Origin: Vitellaria paradoxa
Lineage: Eukaryota > Streptophyta > Magnoliopsida > Ericales > Sapotaceae
DNA: 64,000 bases
Assembly: GCA_019916065.1 (NCBI GenBank)
Contig: CM034244.1
Span: forward strand, 35,649,433 to 35,713,432
Direction: 5' to 3'
Below the pieces are notes generated by a model. That model worked only from the letters and a program-made list of their open reading frames with translations, did no database searches and was not told the DNA's origin. Below are positions 11,580 through 26,500 of this stretch, one piece after another. The translations under genes and the position numbers were made by a program. The stretch's first letter is position 1; each line of letters starts with the position of its first letter.

Positions 11580-14500
11580 TCACGATACGGTTCGACCATA
11601 GCACACAGAAGCTAGATAGAGATTCTTAGCCCATTTTTCCTGCACAATAAAATTCAAATTGGCATCGCATTAAAACTGAACCAAAAATTCCTTCTGAAAA
11701 CAATATATATATACACAAAGGTTTTTTTTTACGATTCCAGGGAACTTCCCTGTGCACAGCTCGCAACAAAAGGCCAAAAGAGATTTTGAGAGAGACTATC
11801 ATAAAGGTGACATAATACAGGCTTTTCCTGTGTCCAATACTACAATTTTGTGATCATACTAAAATATATTCTGCAAATCAATTTCCCTTTGAATTGTGAA
11901 TATAGATGCACTTCTTGCAATGAACAATTTTGGCTCAAGGCATAAGGTCAACTAAGTTTTTACCTTAACATGCGTGCTAGGAAACTGAGATGTACGCAAA
12001 GTCTCTTGCGTTTCATCCACAGGTTTGCGCCTAGGCACACTCAAGATAAGAGCAGCTTGATCCCATGTAGCAGCTGTTGCTGTAATACGATAACCATTAT
12101 CCCAACGTTTGTGGATGCCCTCACTCGGATAAAGAAAGTCAAGCTCTACCACCTATGAAGCCAGAACCAGTGACATGTCAGCAACTGCTAAAAGTTTAAA
12201 AATAATAAATGGAACTGAAATACTTGCAAGAAAAAAATTTAAAAAAAAAATCTATGAAAAAGTTTGAAGTCACCACATAATCAATGTTAAAGATTTGATC
12301 AAATTGCTGAACCAACCAAAAGGGACCTTGAAACACCTAAAGGCATGATTGATTGAAGTTGTCCTCAACAACAACTGAACTCAACGACACATATGCGCTT
12401 TATCATGACACAAAGACCTAATACCCAGTGTTGAATCCTGATTTAATATTACATCGGACTGCCATGAAAGCATAAACACTCTCAAGACCTTTTAAGGCCA
12501 ATTGCACAGAATGTGCACAACACTAACGAGTATATAAATGGTGTTACTTGGACTTTTTTATTTCCCTAATGTCCCTGTGTTTCCTGGATATGACAAGGGT
12601 AACGGTATGGGATATGGGTCCAACACCCGTATCCATATTAGACACTTAGATACTAAAATTTTTAACATCTCTTAAAGAAGTAAAAAAGTAAAGACAAGTT
12701 TGATGGTAAAGAAAATTTTTTAATTTTTTATGCAAATAGAAGATTAGATTCTCATTTTTTATTCAAATCCCAAGTACATTTATAAATAACAACTTTATTT
12801 TACATCAATATATTACACAAGATACACTATATTTAAAACAAAATGACCATGCTTTAATAACCATCAACTCCAACCTCCCCCCCCCCCAACAAAAAAATAA
12901 ATAAAATAAAATAAAATAATAAAAAACTGCAAATATTTTTTAAAAAAGTGGTACAGGAAAACATACAGAGAAATCCAAATACTCGCTGCTATGCCCTGGG
13001 GGGTGGTGGTGGGGAATTCAAGCTAAAGACCAAACATAGAGTCCTAGTATTAACAGTGCTTAGGGTTCATTTATATATCATCTACAAAATACATTTTAAG
13101 GAGTTCACCAGAAACAATTGATCTTCAATATATATATAATATATATATTTTTTTTTAACGAACAGCTTTCCAAAATGCTTAACGCAGTTATCCACCACAT
13201 CACATTACATTTTGTGTTTTCGAACAGAAGACAGCTCTTTAAAAAATATCAGACCAGTTCTTCACGAGTAGAGACCAAAGATGAGAATAAGAGCAGGCAA
13301 AAAGTTCAACCTGATCTCTGAAGCCAGCATTCCGAGACATAACAACAGCCCATCGGCTACCAGCAGTAGCCATGGAGGTCACATGAAACCCTTCTCTCCA
13401 CTTCTTGTTTATCCACTTGAAGGGAAAGTAGTCGCTTACTTTATATGACTGCTGAGTGTACTCAGTCCCTGCGAAAATATAATCACAAGTTCAAACCTTA
13501 GTAAATGAAATCAAAGAGATTTTAGTAGCCAATTCCCATCAAACAAAAAAATTTGCAAGGTGGGCTCAAAACAACCAGGATAATCTCAAGTAAGACCTAT
13601 TCAGCATCAACAAGAAGACTAGTTTGTAATCAAAGGCTGAAAGAATAAAACAAGGAAAATAAACTCAAATAAATAACTATGGGAAGAAAAAGAGTTACAC
13701 CCAGCAAATAATGATAAATATCCACATCCTAATAATGCACCACAAAAGCAGATGCATCACTCAACCCAAAGATAAATCGACTTATACACAGAAGTCCTAG
13801 TGCCCTTATTATTCTTGGTCAAAATAATAGATTATGTTAGGTTTATGTTTGTATTTGGCAAACTACTGAACAAAACAATAAGTTCAATTTTATATTCTTA
13901 GACATTCGTTAGGGTTTCATATAGGATAGGATTGAAGGTTCTAAAGCCAAAACACCACAGAATGGAGCGACACTAATTTGGAGGCCTATAAAAGCCAAAA
14001 ACTCAGATACTCGTAGAAAACAACTGCAAGCAATGGGGGACGCAAGATGGATGTTGCAAGAAATTGCAGAGACTATTGCAGGATGGCAAGGGAAGTCGCA
14101 GGATAATTGCTTTGGCAAGCACTGGATTTCTAGATTATTTTAAAGTAGTTTGACGTCCTATGTCATGCCAGAATCAATCTCGAAATTATCCAAACGTGCA
14201 AGACAACTAGAATCAATTATGGGATGTTTTCTGATGTACAAGGAGGTCGGAAATCTCAGAAAGGAGTTCAATTGTTCAAAAAACTAGGAAACAATGTGTA
14301 CTATTCAACTATTATATAAAGATTGAACTCTATATAAACAAAAGAGGATCAATTATTCATTAAGCCTTAGAGAGGCTTCTCTAAACCTAGCCCCAAAAAA
14401 AAAATTATCTTTCAAACATCATGTGCATGGGATCTTCAAAGGAGTTCGACGCAATGAGAATGAGCGTGAGCGTGATTTTCATCAAGTAGGGTGAAGATTC

Positions 14501-17500
14501 TTCATCATATGTTAGTAAACACAACCACTGTGATTGATGCAACAAGGGTGGGAAGAGAAGAATATGTAGCAGCAAGATCCTCTTTGTAATTGTTAGATAT
14601 GAGTTAAATGATAAATATAAAAGTAGGCGTAGAATGATTCCTTCTTAGCATAGGAGATTTGATTGATCATTACCTAAAATTGTAAAGTTCATGCACATAA
14701 ATAAATTTGGCGATACCCTACAATGATTAAGCCATTCCATTCAATCCTTATTCTTGAGATGTATCCGAATGGGTTTTCAACTAGGTCTCATCACAATCTA
14801 CAATATGTATATGTCCATGCAGGCTAGCATGAGAGGGATTCTCAAAAATTGTCCCACATTAACCCATGAGAAAAGTTATTTCCCCCATATAAGACATAGA
14901 CTTCCCTTATCTTAACAACTAGGTTCTAAAGTTGAGACCCCTCCTATTATGCATTGTTGGGTTTCTTAACATGCTGTTGGTGTAAACTCAAGAAGTCCTT
15001 ATATGGTCTCAAACAGTCGCCTCACATATTGTTTGGCATATTCAGCACTGTGGTGACAAAATTCAACCTAACCCAGTGTGAAGTTGATCATTTCATCTTC
15101 TACCGACATTCTACACACAAGAAGATTTGGCTATTTGGCACCTTGTATATGTAGATGAGATAGTCCTCACGTGGGATGATACAAAAGGCAATGATGATTT
15201 GAAGTCCTTCCTCCAAAGAAAATTTAGCACTAAAGATTTGGGGCTACTAAAGTATTTCTTGAGTATTGAGGTAACCAAATTGCACAAGGTATTGCTTTAT
15301 CGCAGAGGAATTATGTTCTAGACTTGCTTTCTAAGATAAGTATGTTAGACTCTAAACCGGTTGATACTCCGAAGGACCCTAATACAAAACTCGTTGCAGA
15401 TACGGGTGACTTATTAGAAAATCCCAGTCAATATAGGAGATTAGTAGCAAAACTAAATTATATTTCATTCCCTAATAGTATGATTTGTCAAATCCTGGAA
15501 TCCCCTCGAACTTCACATCAAGATGCAATTATTAGAGTTTTGAGATATCTAAAGGAAACTTAAGGGAAAAATCTGTTATATCAAAATCACGACCATACTT
15601 CCATTCAGAGCTATACAGATGCATACTGGGCATCACCACCATCAGACATCCCACTACTGGTTATTGTGTATTTGTTAGAGAAAATCTGGTTTCATGAAAA
15701 AATAAGACTACAGTTGCCAGGTCCAGTGTAGAATCAGAATGCAGAACTATGGCTCACACATCATGTGAATTAATCTGAATACAACTTCTGTTGGAAGAAA
15801 TAAGAGTTCATCAATGACAACCTATGAAACTACTGTGTGATAATCAGGTTGCAATACACATTGCTTCTAATCCAGTGTTTCATGAAAGAACCAAAAGTAC
15901 ATCGAAATAAATTGTCATTTTGTTAGAGAGAAAATACTATAAAATGCCATCAAAACAGAATATGTTAAGTTAGAAGACCAACCTAGAGACTTATTCATTA
16001 AAGCATATGGGGTTCTCGGGGTCGATATACTTGTAACAAGCTTGGAATGTATAATATATACCCTCCAGCTTGAGAGAAAGTGTTAGAGATATGAGTTGAA
16101 TTATAAATATAAAAATTGGCATAGATTGATTCCTTCCTAAAATAAGAGAGGTGGTTGATTGTTTCCTAAATTGTAAAGTTCATATATATAAATAAACTCA
16201 GTGATGCCTTACAGTGGTTCAGTCATTCCATTCAATCCTTATTGTTGACAATAACATATTATGCATAGTGGAAATTTTATGGTCTTGTGACCCGAGCTTT
16301 TTCACCATAATTCCTGAAGGGTTTTCCTCATTAATCATTGATGTTCAATATCTTTATTTTCTGCATTATGAGATTGATTTATTATTGCTCGATTGCGTTA
16401 TTCATAATCCATGACTGGCAAGGTCGGAAACTTTCAGATTTCATAGCACAAATACTAGTGTTGTCAGTTGAATCCCCCATCCTAGCCCAAGCCCCCGAAT
16501 GTCAACACGGTTGACAAGGTTTCTGGTCAGACGGCGAGGAGGGGGTGCAAATTAAAAAGCATGCCAGTATTGAAAAAATGTGAAGCTGCCACAATCTGCC
16601 ATCCATAAAATGAGTTTTGTTTTAGACTATCATTGTACCTGTTAAGTACCACTACGCCCAAACCCAATGTCAAAAATAAGAGTTGAACCAACCTAACTTT
16701 TGTGTTCCATTTTTGTTTTCTTCATGTAGTTATTTAATTATTCTTGCGCAACAACCTCAATAAATCTGTTTTATTTGAGATGATTTGACCGGTCAATGTG
16801 CCACCTTGTATGTGATGCCCGGGCGCCACATTGCATTAAAACTTGAATGACCTCCCAATTATTATTACAATGGCACACCTTGGAAGGTCCAAGCTTGAGG
16901 CTCACTAAAGCTTAAACAAGCATGGCCAAAAATCCACCTAGCCGACCTCTCAAACAGCCACTCACCTCAACAGGGCTAATTCAAGCCATAAAAATACTAA
17001 AACATCCAACAGGATTTCCGCATTTCTCCAGAAAACAATTGCCAAGTACCACGCCAATCTAAGCTTTCCAATCCATAAGATACAAGACAAGATCAAACAT
17101 TCAGATTAACAGCATGTAAAACATCAATCATAGATAAGATAGGCTGCATAAACTTAAAAATTTACCCTGCCTATCCTGCCAATTAGAGAACCTAACCACC
17201 CACTATTACTAAGAAACAAACACCTTCTAATTTCTTTCATTTCACGATGATATCAAATAGAAAAAACACAAACAGCAAATAAAACTGATAAAATTTGACG
17301 TTGTGCAACTTAAGTTGGAAATATTTCAAAGTGGAATTGAACCCTCAATCAATATCAAGAACTACACCATAAAGCCAACATACCTTTGGACATCACTACT
17401 AGAGAACTTCCGTTGTTAGTACCAGCAATAGAACTTATGTAAAAATTCTTTTCCCATTGTTCCATGATCCATTCCTGAAATTAAAGAATTAAACATGCTA

Positions 17501-20500
17501 CAGGCTAAATGAGCTCTGATATTAATGCAGACGCTAAGCAAAATCCAGATATGCAACAGAAACTCACCTTGTGTAAGAAGAAAGGTGACAGCTCATAAAC
17601 TTGTCTTGTGAAACCAGTTCCAGCATCCATAATAAGTGCCCACAAATTGGAACAAGATGACACGCAACTGATGAGTAGACCATCTGCATTTCCTCTCTCC
17701 ACATGTTGGGCCAGTCTTCCATCTGTCACATTATAATGGTACCTAAAAACATAACAAAAGGCCAATGAATGGTAAACACAACAACAAAAGAATCACAGCT
17801 AATAAATAAAAATTAGCAGGAGTCGATGTGCTTGTTCCATTTATACAAACAAGTTGACAACAGCAAGCCCTTCCACAGGCAGAAGCAACTAACCAGAAAT
17901 CAATGTGATTCTCATCCTTATCAAAGAAACCAAAGAGAAATACTTGAGACTGCAAACCCTCAAAAAAAAAAAAAAAAAAGTCCCACTAATATAATCATAT
18001 TGTATCAGTTCCAAAACTTCACTTTCTGGCCAAAAAAAAACTCTAATCTATTCTTTAAGTATTGTTAGATTCACCCTACAATATCCAGCTCAATTAGCAA
18101 TTTGAAACTTTGAAACCACATCAGGAAAGGATTAAGCATCATTCACCCAACAAAAAAGATCATAGCAACTGTTATTTATTGGCAACTTTTAGCTCTTTTG
18201 TACTCAGTTCAGTATAGGGAGAGGGAAGCACACAAAAAATATTTGGGCAAACTTTATTATCTATTTCAACAAGATTTTGCAAACAATACCCTAAACTATC
18301 ACTCCAACCAAAACTATCAAAGGAATGAAAAAGTCTCTCGCAAACTTCATCGCCACAGGGCCTCACAGGCTTAGGTAATAAATCAAACCCTTCCATACAA
18401 ACCAGACATACGAAAAGGTGCCAGTTAGATGCATACAAGATATGTTCTGTGACCATTATTGAACACACTAAATATCTCAAAAAGTCCAAAAGTCAAGAGT
18501 CAAGGCCCAAAAATCCCTAGCAATTCAACAATGCATCAAGAATGAACCAGACCTCCCTGCTTTTCATGCAACACCAATAAGTTTATTTTCCCCCTCCTAA
18601 TGAGATTATCAGCGGTGAAAACCTTTCCCTTTGAAGCCTCCAAACTAAAGAAAATCTCCTAATAACTACTCATAATCAATCACAAAATGCAAATAATCTA
18701 ATCGTATTATAGTTCCATGAGGGTCAATGAGATGTATCTTTAAGCCGTCCAACTCAAAACCAATTGCCAATGAGTGAGGAGTCCCACTACGATCAAATTG
18801 AGAGACTTTTATTGATGTGGGATAAGTACCAACATGCCAACCCACATGCAACCCTTGCTCACATGCGGAAAGGCTGACCAATGCACCAAGAAGGTGAAGT
18901 GCACAAACAACATATTAAGGGGATGAGTCCTCTCAAATCTAGCTCTGATACTATGCTAAATCATCCAACTCAAAACCAATTAGCAATGACTCGAAAGACC
19001 CATTACGATCTTATATTGGTTTGGAGACACTAGTTTACTGATATGGGAGAAATCCCAACAAAATCAATAAGAGAAATTTGAAATCCAACGTAGTGATAGA
19101 AACTAGAAGCAAATAAACTAGCAGCAGTCCACAAGCGATTTACCCGTTTATATAATAGATAATTGAAAGATATACAATAATAATAATTAAACAACATTGG
19201 TGGTTATAAAATAGCAACATACTTGTTAAAGAGGTGGTTTTTACATACTTACTTACACACCTGTTACAATTTAAAAGAGTAAAAACAGAATAGCAAAAAA
19301 ACGTTTCACCAAATTGAATGGATTCACCATTTTTTAGGCTTCTTACCCCTCCCATTTCCCTATATAACAGTGTAAATATTAGTCAAACAAGAGGGCCCTT
19401 GGTGTAGGATCGTAGAGAAGACAAAAGAATCAAAGAAGAAGAAGAAGGAGAAGAAGAGGAGAAGGAGGAGAGGGAAAAGAATAGGCGCTATAAGGAAGAT
19501 GCAATCAAAATATCATACAACCAATCAATAATGTTCTGCTAACCCTAATTAGGATTTAAATAGAAAACTTCATGGACCTAAAATAAACTTAATACTAAAA
19601 TAGCCCAAAAACAAATGGGTCTAAATAACCTTTAATAATATAAACTTGTAATCAATAAAGCCCAAAACAGATGGGTTTAAATAATAAATAATAATAATAA
19701 AAAGGAATAAATTTAAAAACTGATGTCCTCATCAACTCTCCCAGGCTGAGAAGAACTCGACGGAAAACTTGGCACTATTATCACGTCGCATTTTTCACTT
19801 GACAAGACATCTTCGGAGTTGAACCGAAAGAAAATGAGATCTTCAACATCGAACACAGATGGACACCACTGAAGAGGTGAAGGAATTGGAATTGGCATGA
19901 AAACATCACCATAACCTGCAGACAATATCTGAGGCCCAAAGATGCCTCGACAAGGTAACAAGTTTTCCACATGACAAATTACGACAAAACTTATATCACA
20001 TGGCAAAGTGAAAAAAATTGCATTGGGACTAGTATCACAAAGGATATAGAATGGTCCAACATTTTCGGCATGCAAATTTTGACAAGACGATATGGGGTAG
20101 TAAGTAGGCAATGCATAAGTCATCATTAAGTTACATCCATTGAATTCTTTATTCCCATCAACAACATAAGTAGGAAATTTATAATAATTATTACTTAACC
20201 CAATTTTCCATTTAATATCAACATCATCAAAAAGGGGCGGAATACACTGTTGAGAAAAAATGACAAGGGATGATGCACCTGAACTTGTCAAATTAGAATC
20301 CCTCAAAGAAGAATAAATGGCTGGAAACTCAATGATATCAATAAAATAGCGGTAAGAGATGCCACACACAACTTGTAAGAGAAACTGTTCAATGTATACA
20401 ACGTCTTTGTAATACACTAGAAGTGAGGAGGACTTATGCAACTTAATGATCTCACGGAAGAACAACTTGGACATAGACTCAAAGAACTCCCAACTGAGAT

Positions 20501-23500
20501 GCTTAAATAATATCCCCTGAAAAAGTAAACCAACAATCTTGACAATCATTATTCATGATATCCTCAAATAAACCAACAAAATCAAGATAAGATGACGATA
20601 GAACCAATTCAACCACCTCAGACATATTTTGAGGATTTGGTAACTCGTCATGATCAAATGTCAAAAGAGGAGAAGCAATAAGAGAATCACAAGTGTCAAC
20701 AGAAACAATAGGGGGGCTAGGTTTAGGAGATGGACGTTGTAACTTAATAGTTTGTATAGAGCACTTTGACTCTAACATAGACTCATAAGACTCAAATTCC
20801 TAATATTTTTCAATTTCTAAAGCTTTGGAGTAACCTTCATTTAATGTCTTATGAGTGTATCACTGAACTACCTCACAGATGCAAGGGCTTAGTCCAAGGA
20901 CAAATCTACTAATGGCATAAGGGTCATTTTGAAAGTTATACCACTTCCTAAGAGTTTTAAATTGATCAAAATACTCATCAATAGAAGAATCCTCCTGTTT
21001 AAGACGCATAAATTGAGACCATGCCTTTTCTATAAAACTTTTAGGAACAAATCGATCGTTCAAAATTTGTTTTATCAAGGCCCATTAAGTAACAGGTCTA
21101 TGGTATAACTCGACTGTTTGCCAATACTCTCTAGCATAATTGGTCAATCATGTTTTGGCTAAACGAATACATTAGTCATCAGACATGTCGTGATAGTCAC
21201 AAATGAGGATCGATAGTGCCACTAAAATAGGGAGGATCTTTGACATAAGTTTCATGAATAGAACAAAGTCCTACTTTATTATTCCAATATGATTGGTTTT
21301 CGAAATTCATGGTAAAAGGACAGAAGTAATTTTTTTTTTTTTTTAATGCTGATATTAAAGAAAATTGAAAAAGAGAGTAATAAAAATATAAAATCCTAAT
21401 ATGCTTAAACTAGTCATGACGAATCTAATAAATGAAACTCAACAAATAATTTAGGCAAGCAATGGGTGAGTGATCTTTTTTTTTTTTAATTTTTTTTTTT
21501 AAGATGGGCAACAATTAATCAAATTCAAAAGGGAAATAGGAAGTAGGATAAATGAAACAAATGGGCAAGATTCAAGTTCAAATTTATGCAATTCACGCTG
21601 CCATATGACATAAGCATTTATCATAATTAACAATGAGAGAATTGTACCTAATCCAAAACTTTGCTTCAAACTATGTAAAGTGTTTACTTTTGAAATATAC
21701 GAATAAGTAGTCGGCTATCCTGTTACTTGGAATTTGCCAAAATAGATTGATAGTGTGTTCTGGAATTCACCGAAAAGTCACTGGAGGTTCGTGCGGAGGT
21801 CGCCGGAGCGTAGGTCAGATCACTGGAGTGTGGTGGTTATTCTAGACTTTGCCGGAGGTCCCCGGAAAAGTTGCTGGCCAGTCGCCGAAAGTCGCCAGAG
21901 GTAGGTGGTGCCAATGGTGAGTTTCACCAGAATTAAATATTGATAAAAATGCACAAAAACGTACCAAAGGGTTTGAGGGTGCATAGGGCGACGGCGGCAG
22001 CCTCGGCAACTGCTGCGACGACTGCTTTTTTTTTTAAATCAGAAAAGTGATTAGGATTTTAGAAAGTTTGTAGGATCTTTTACTCTGATACCAAAGTTGA
22101 TGTAGGATCGTAGAGAAGACGAAAAAATCAAAGAAGAAGAAGAAGGAGAAGAAGAGAAAAGGAGAAGGAGAGGGAAAAGAATAGGCGCTATAAGGAAGAA
22201 GCAATCAAAATATCATTCAATCAATCAATCAATAATGTTCTACTAACCCTAATTAGGGATTAAATAGAAAACTTCATAGCCCTAACATAAAGGCCTAAAA
22301 TAAACCTAATACTAAAGTAGCCCAAAAACAAATGGGTCTAAATACCCTTTAATAATATAAACTTATAATCAATAAAGCCCAAAACAAATGGGTTTAAATA
22401 ATAATAATAAAAAGAAATAAATTTAAAAACTGATGTCCTTATCAGCCCTAGCCTCACGAAAACCTTCACAATGCAGTTAAGTGATTTACAGTCGCTACTT
22501 TAGGGCAGTAAAATGCCAACACTCCTAATCTATCAAAAGATTCAAAATCATACCAAAATAACAATGTGAGATATACACACATGCACAAAAAAATTAAATA
22601 AATAAAAATAAAATACCTAGCGAAAGGTGGAAGAAGTCCAAAAGTAAATAATAGTACACAATTTTACCTTTGTTTCATAGGTAACCTAGCATTGTAAATT
22701 GAAATCCATTGCGTGGCAGGAACTCCTAAACGAACTTTCTTCTTCGGCAGCCCATCGTCATCATCCTCCACATTCAATCTGCTTCTTTTTTGACCAACTT
22801 GATATATAATCTACCAGTAATTGCACAAGTCGGGCCCGTTAATACCAAGAAGCTACCCAAGAAAAGAAAAACTGTTATAAATTTAAAGATAATTACCTTT
22901 TGTGCACCTTCAGTATTTATTGGCCTTATAGCAGGATTTGGTCCAAGCAACCCCTCAAACAGAGAGATTAGCTTGGAATAGTTAGGCTCTTCATCGAATT
23001 TCATATTAACCACAATCTCCAAAAATTGTTTTAGTGGCGCAGGGCAAAAGCAGCACATTGTCTCAGGAGAGGTTGCCATCTTTTTCTTGCAAACTAGGAA
23101 CGATTTATTATCACCCTAACAAATTGAAAGCAACAAGCACATAAGGAAACGGAAAACTTTATCCATAAACCATGGCAACAGTTATATGAACCTAGAAAGA
23201 TGTAAACTAACTAAAGGGAATTCCAGCTAAATACCTGATACCCTTGCCATGGAAGCCTTCCTCGGTGAAGAAAAATGAGTGTATATGCAAGAGATTCTAG
23301 GTCATCTCTTCTACTAGCAGTTCTACCCAAGTGAGCATGAACACTAGCATATCGAACAGTTCCTCTGGAAGAATTATTCCATAAATTTTAAAAATAACAT
23401 AAGAATATTTCAATCAGCAGATCCAGAACCCAAGAAAAGCACAAGTAATACTACAACCTGAACATATCAGGACGCTGATCATATTCAACATGCTGCCCAT

Positions 23501-26500
23501 TAGAGCCCTCTCTCCACTTTGTAGCTGCAACTCATGCAGTGGTAAAGAATTTATAAAAGTCTAAAGGACGAATAAAAAGATCCTTTAAGTAGCAAATAAA
23601 TTCCACCCACCTAATCCAAGGTCAACAAGAAACAACTTCTTCTCTTGTGGTGTAGATGGCTGACCGAGCAAAAAATTTTCTGGCTTTACGTCTCCATGCA
23701 CATAACTAATATGAAGAAAAGTTATGATTGGAAACATATGACACAAAAAGAATAAATAAATAAAATAAAATAAGATCACTTATATTAGAATACTAACAAT
23801 AATATATGGAACAAATTTAGGATATTGATGAGCAAAATTACAAGATGAGAAAGAAAAAGAAAATTGCAAAATCATACCCCCTAGAATGCATTTTCTCCAG
23901 GATTGACAAAGACTCAACTGCAATACAGGCTACCATTTCAGGGGACATCCTGTGCAGACATAGGTTAATGCAAAAGATTAGACAACAGCAGCTACAAGCC
24001 CAGTTCATGCCTGAAGGATTAAAAATTAGCCATCTTGTATGCCATATACAGGCTCCCACCAGCAATGTGTGTGTGGGGTAGAAGCCACGTAGCTGAGTAT
24101 GTATACATGGAAACAAGATACATGACAGATCTCTTCACTGAATCCCAATCCCACCCCAAAGTAAAAAAAAAAAAAAAAAGAAAAAAAAAGATATAAGCAA
24201 ATAAATGAAAAATGTTAAGTTTAGACAACCAATTTTTACTGAGAAAATATATTAAGAAACAAATCATATCCACCCTTCACACCATGACAGAAGAACACCA
24301 GGTATGCTACCCTATAATTAAAGGGCACTGAATCGCTGAAACCGATCAGTAACACTTTAAGAGTTCTGAATATTGCTTCACATAGATCTATTCTAGCCTC
24401 CTTTGATGTCAAAGGGGGAAAATGTTAAAACAATTGACTACAGCATAAACTAAAATAAACCAGGAAAGCGGAAAACCAAAACGATAAACTACCACTTCTC
24501 CATAAGGACATCAGGCAAGTTTTTAACTTGTAAGTGATAAAACACAGGGCAGAGTAGTATGTTAGGGTCTCATAGCGCATACCCACTAGACCCCACCAGC
24601 GCCCCACCCCACCCTTTTTGTCCCATGGAACAACTCGGGCCATCAACTATGTGTTTTTCAGCCTTAGAATGTGACTGTCCCTTGGGTCAACCACAATCTA
24701 TACTCCTACAAGCACTGAGGTAAAGGTTCAACTTTATAAAACTTTATCCTAACTCTTTGCATCTGTGCAACAAGAATTTTATTTCCCCATCCGACCACAT
24801 CAAAGGAAGGAGTAGTCCTACTGATTCCAACATTATTCCCCCAACAAGCAGTCTATGATAAAGCAAATAAATGAAAAATGTTAAGTTTAGACAACCAATT
24901 TTTACTCTGAAAATATATTAAGAAACAAATCATATCCACCCTTCACACCATGACAGAAGAACACCAGGTATGCTACCCTATAATTAAAGGGCACTGCATC
25001 GCTGAAACCGATCAGTAACACTTTAAGAGTTCTGAATATTGCTTCACATAGATCTATTCTAGCCTCCTTTGATGTCAAAGGGGGGAAAATGTTAAAACAA
25101 TTGACTACAGCATAAACTAAAATAAACCATGAAAGCGGAAAACCAAAATGATAAACTACCACTTCTCCATAAGGACATCAGGCAAGTTTTTAAATTGTAA
25201 GTGATAAAACACAGGGCAGAGTAGTATGTTACAGTCTCATAGCGCATACCCACTAGACCCCACCAGCGCCCCACCCCCCCCCTTTTTTGTCCCATGGAAC
25301 AACTCGGGCCATCAACTATGTGTTTTTCAGCCTTAGAATGTGACTGTCCCTTGGGTCAACCACAATCTATACTCCTACAAGCACTGAGGTAAAGGTTCAA
25401 CTTTATAAAACTTTATCCTAACTCTTTGCATCTGTGCAACAAGAATTTTATTTCCCCATCCGGCCACATCAAAGGAAGGAGTAGTCCTACTGATTCCAAC
25501 ATTATTCCCCCAACAAGCAGTCTATGATAAATTGAAGTGCAAAACAAAAGATCACCAAAACCCAAACATCCTACACAACAAAAGAGACCTCATTCGAAAC
25601 TACTGGATATACACGCATCATAAAAACTAAGCTTACTGATATAAGAAAAACAAGATACTCACGATTGTCCTGAAGAATTCCATACATCCCATAAGCTAGG
25701 ACCTAACATGTCCATAACCTACAAAATTCTGTTTATGTTACACCATTTACATGGCAACCAATATATAAACAGGCATAAAGTTGTTTAACATACCATTACG
25801 TAATAGTCTCCTTGCTTTCCTTTATAGTGTACTCTAGGCACTCCATGACTACCACCAAGAGTGCTGTTCCAAAAATTGACAAGTTCAATGCAATAGAAAT
25901 TGGATCGCAATATTGCACAGATCTGTACAAAAAGAAATTAGTATACTTACTTGTACACTTGCCACTCATATGGAGGACCATAATTACAGCCCTTGCTATT
26001 TCTATGCTCAAATTTCAGAGCTACCTAAAATAAACACAAGCAGCCAATGTGAATTCATAGCCTTGTTAATAAGGGGCAACTTCCTCCAGCACCCCCTTCC
26101 TAAAGTAAATAAAAATTAAACAAACCAATAAAGAAAACCAATAAAAAAATAGTTCTTACATAATGATAAATGAAATAATCATACCTCCATAGCCCCAGGA
26201 CCTGTGGTGCGATCATTTCCACCAGAAACACGGCGACCAACAAATACCTGACCAAACCCACCTTTACCCAACTTCCTCTCAACCTTATATACTGGCGATC
26301 CTCCTACTTGAACCTAAATTAAAAGGAACATATAACCTATGTTTTTGGAGAGAAATAAGAAATATGCAGCTTACATCAGGAAAAACACCTATGTTAGTAT
26401 GTTGTTGGGCAGCTTCTGCTAGCAAAGCAAAATTCATAGTAACATACAATGAAACTTTCTAGACTGCTCAAATATATGGTCAAATCACAAATGAGAATTT

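Larger units (their letters stand above)
19395..22449 (-). mobile_element. Complete non-autonomous LTR retrotransposon (gag-bearing, no pol) in kinase intron 11
   Basis: The element is 19400-22444, flanked by perfect 5-bp TSDs GCCCT at 19395-19399 and 22445-22449. Its direct LTRs are 19400-19734 (335 bp) and 22098-22444 (347 bp). Read on the minus strand each starts TGAT and ends CA. The 5' LTR in the element's sense is 22098-22444. Just inside it, CTCTGATACCA at 22083-22093 is the complement of TGGTATCAGAG, the initiator-Met tRNA primer-binding site. Just upstream of the other LTR is a short purine tract (GGGAGAG, minus strand). The 2.36-kb interior has a broken gag and two unfamiliar ORFs. 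No protease, integrase, reverse transcriptase or RNase H motif was seen, so it must rely on a partner element. The size and gag-only content recall the TR-GAG class. It lies in sense with the kinase gene. Confidence 0.93.

Noticed and set aside
13909..14118. 69-codon Cys-rich open frame on the minus strand in kinase intron 13
   Set aside because: Too short and without a known spacing of cysteines or a signal sequence that holds up.
18172..18489. 105-codon open frame on the minus strand in kinase intron 11
   Set aside because: No recognisable domain and no homology that I can name; it lies in intron DNA next to degenerate repeats. A short captured or decayed gene piece cannot be excluded.
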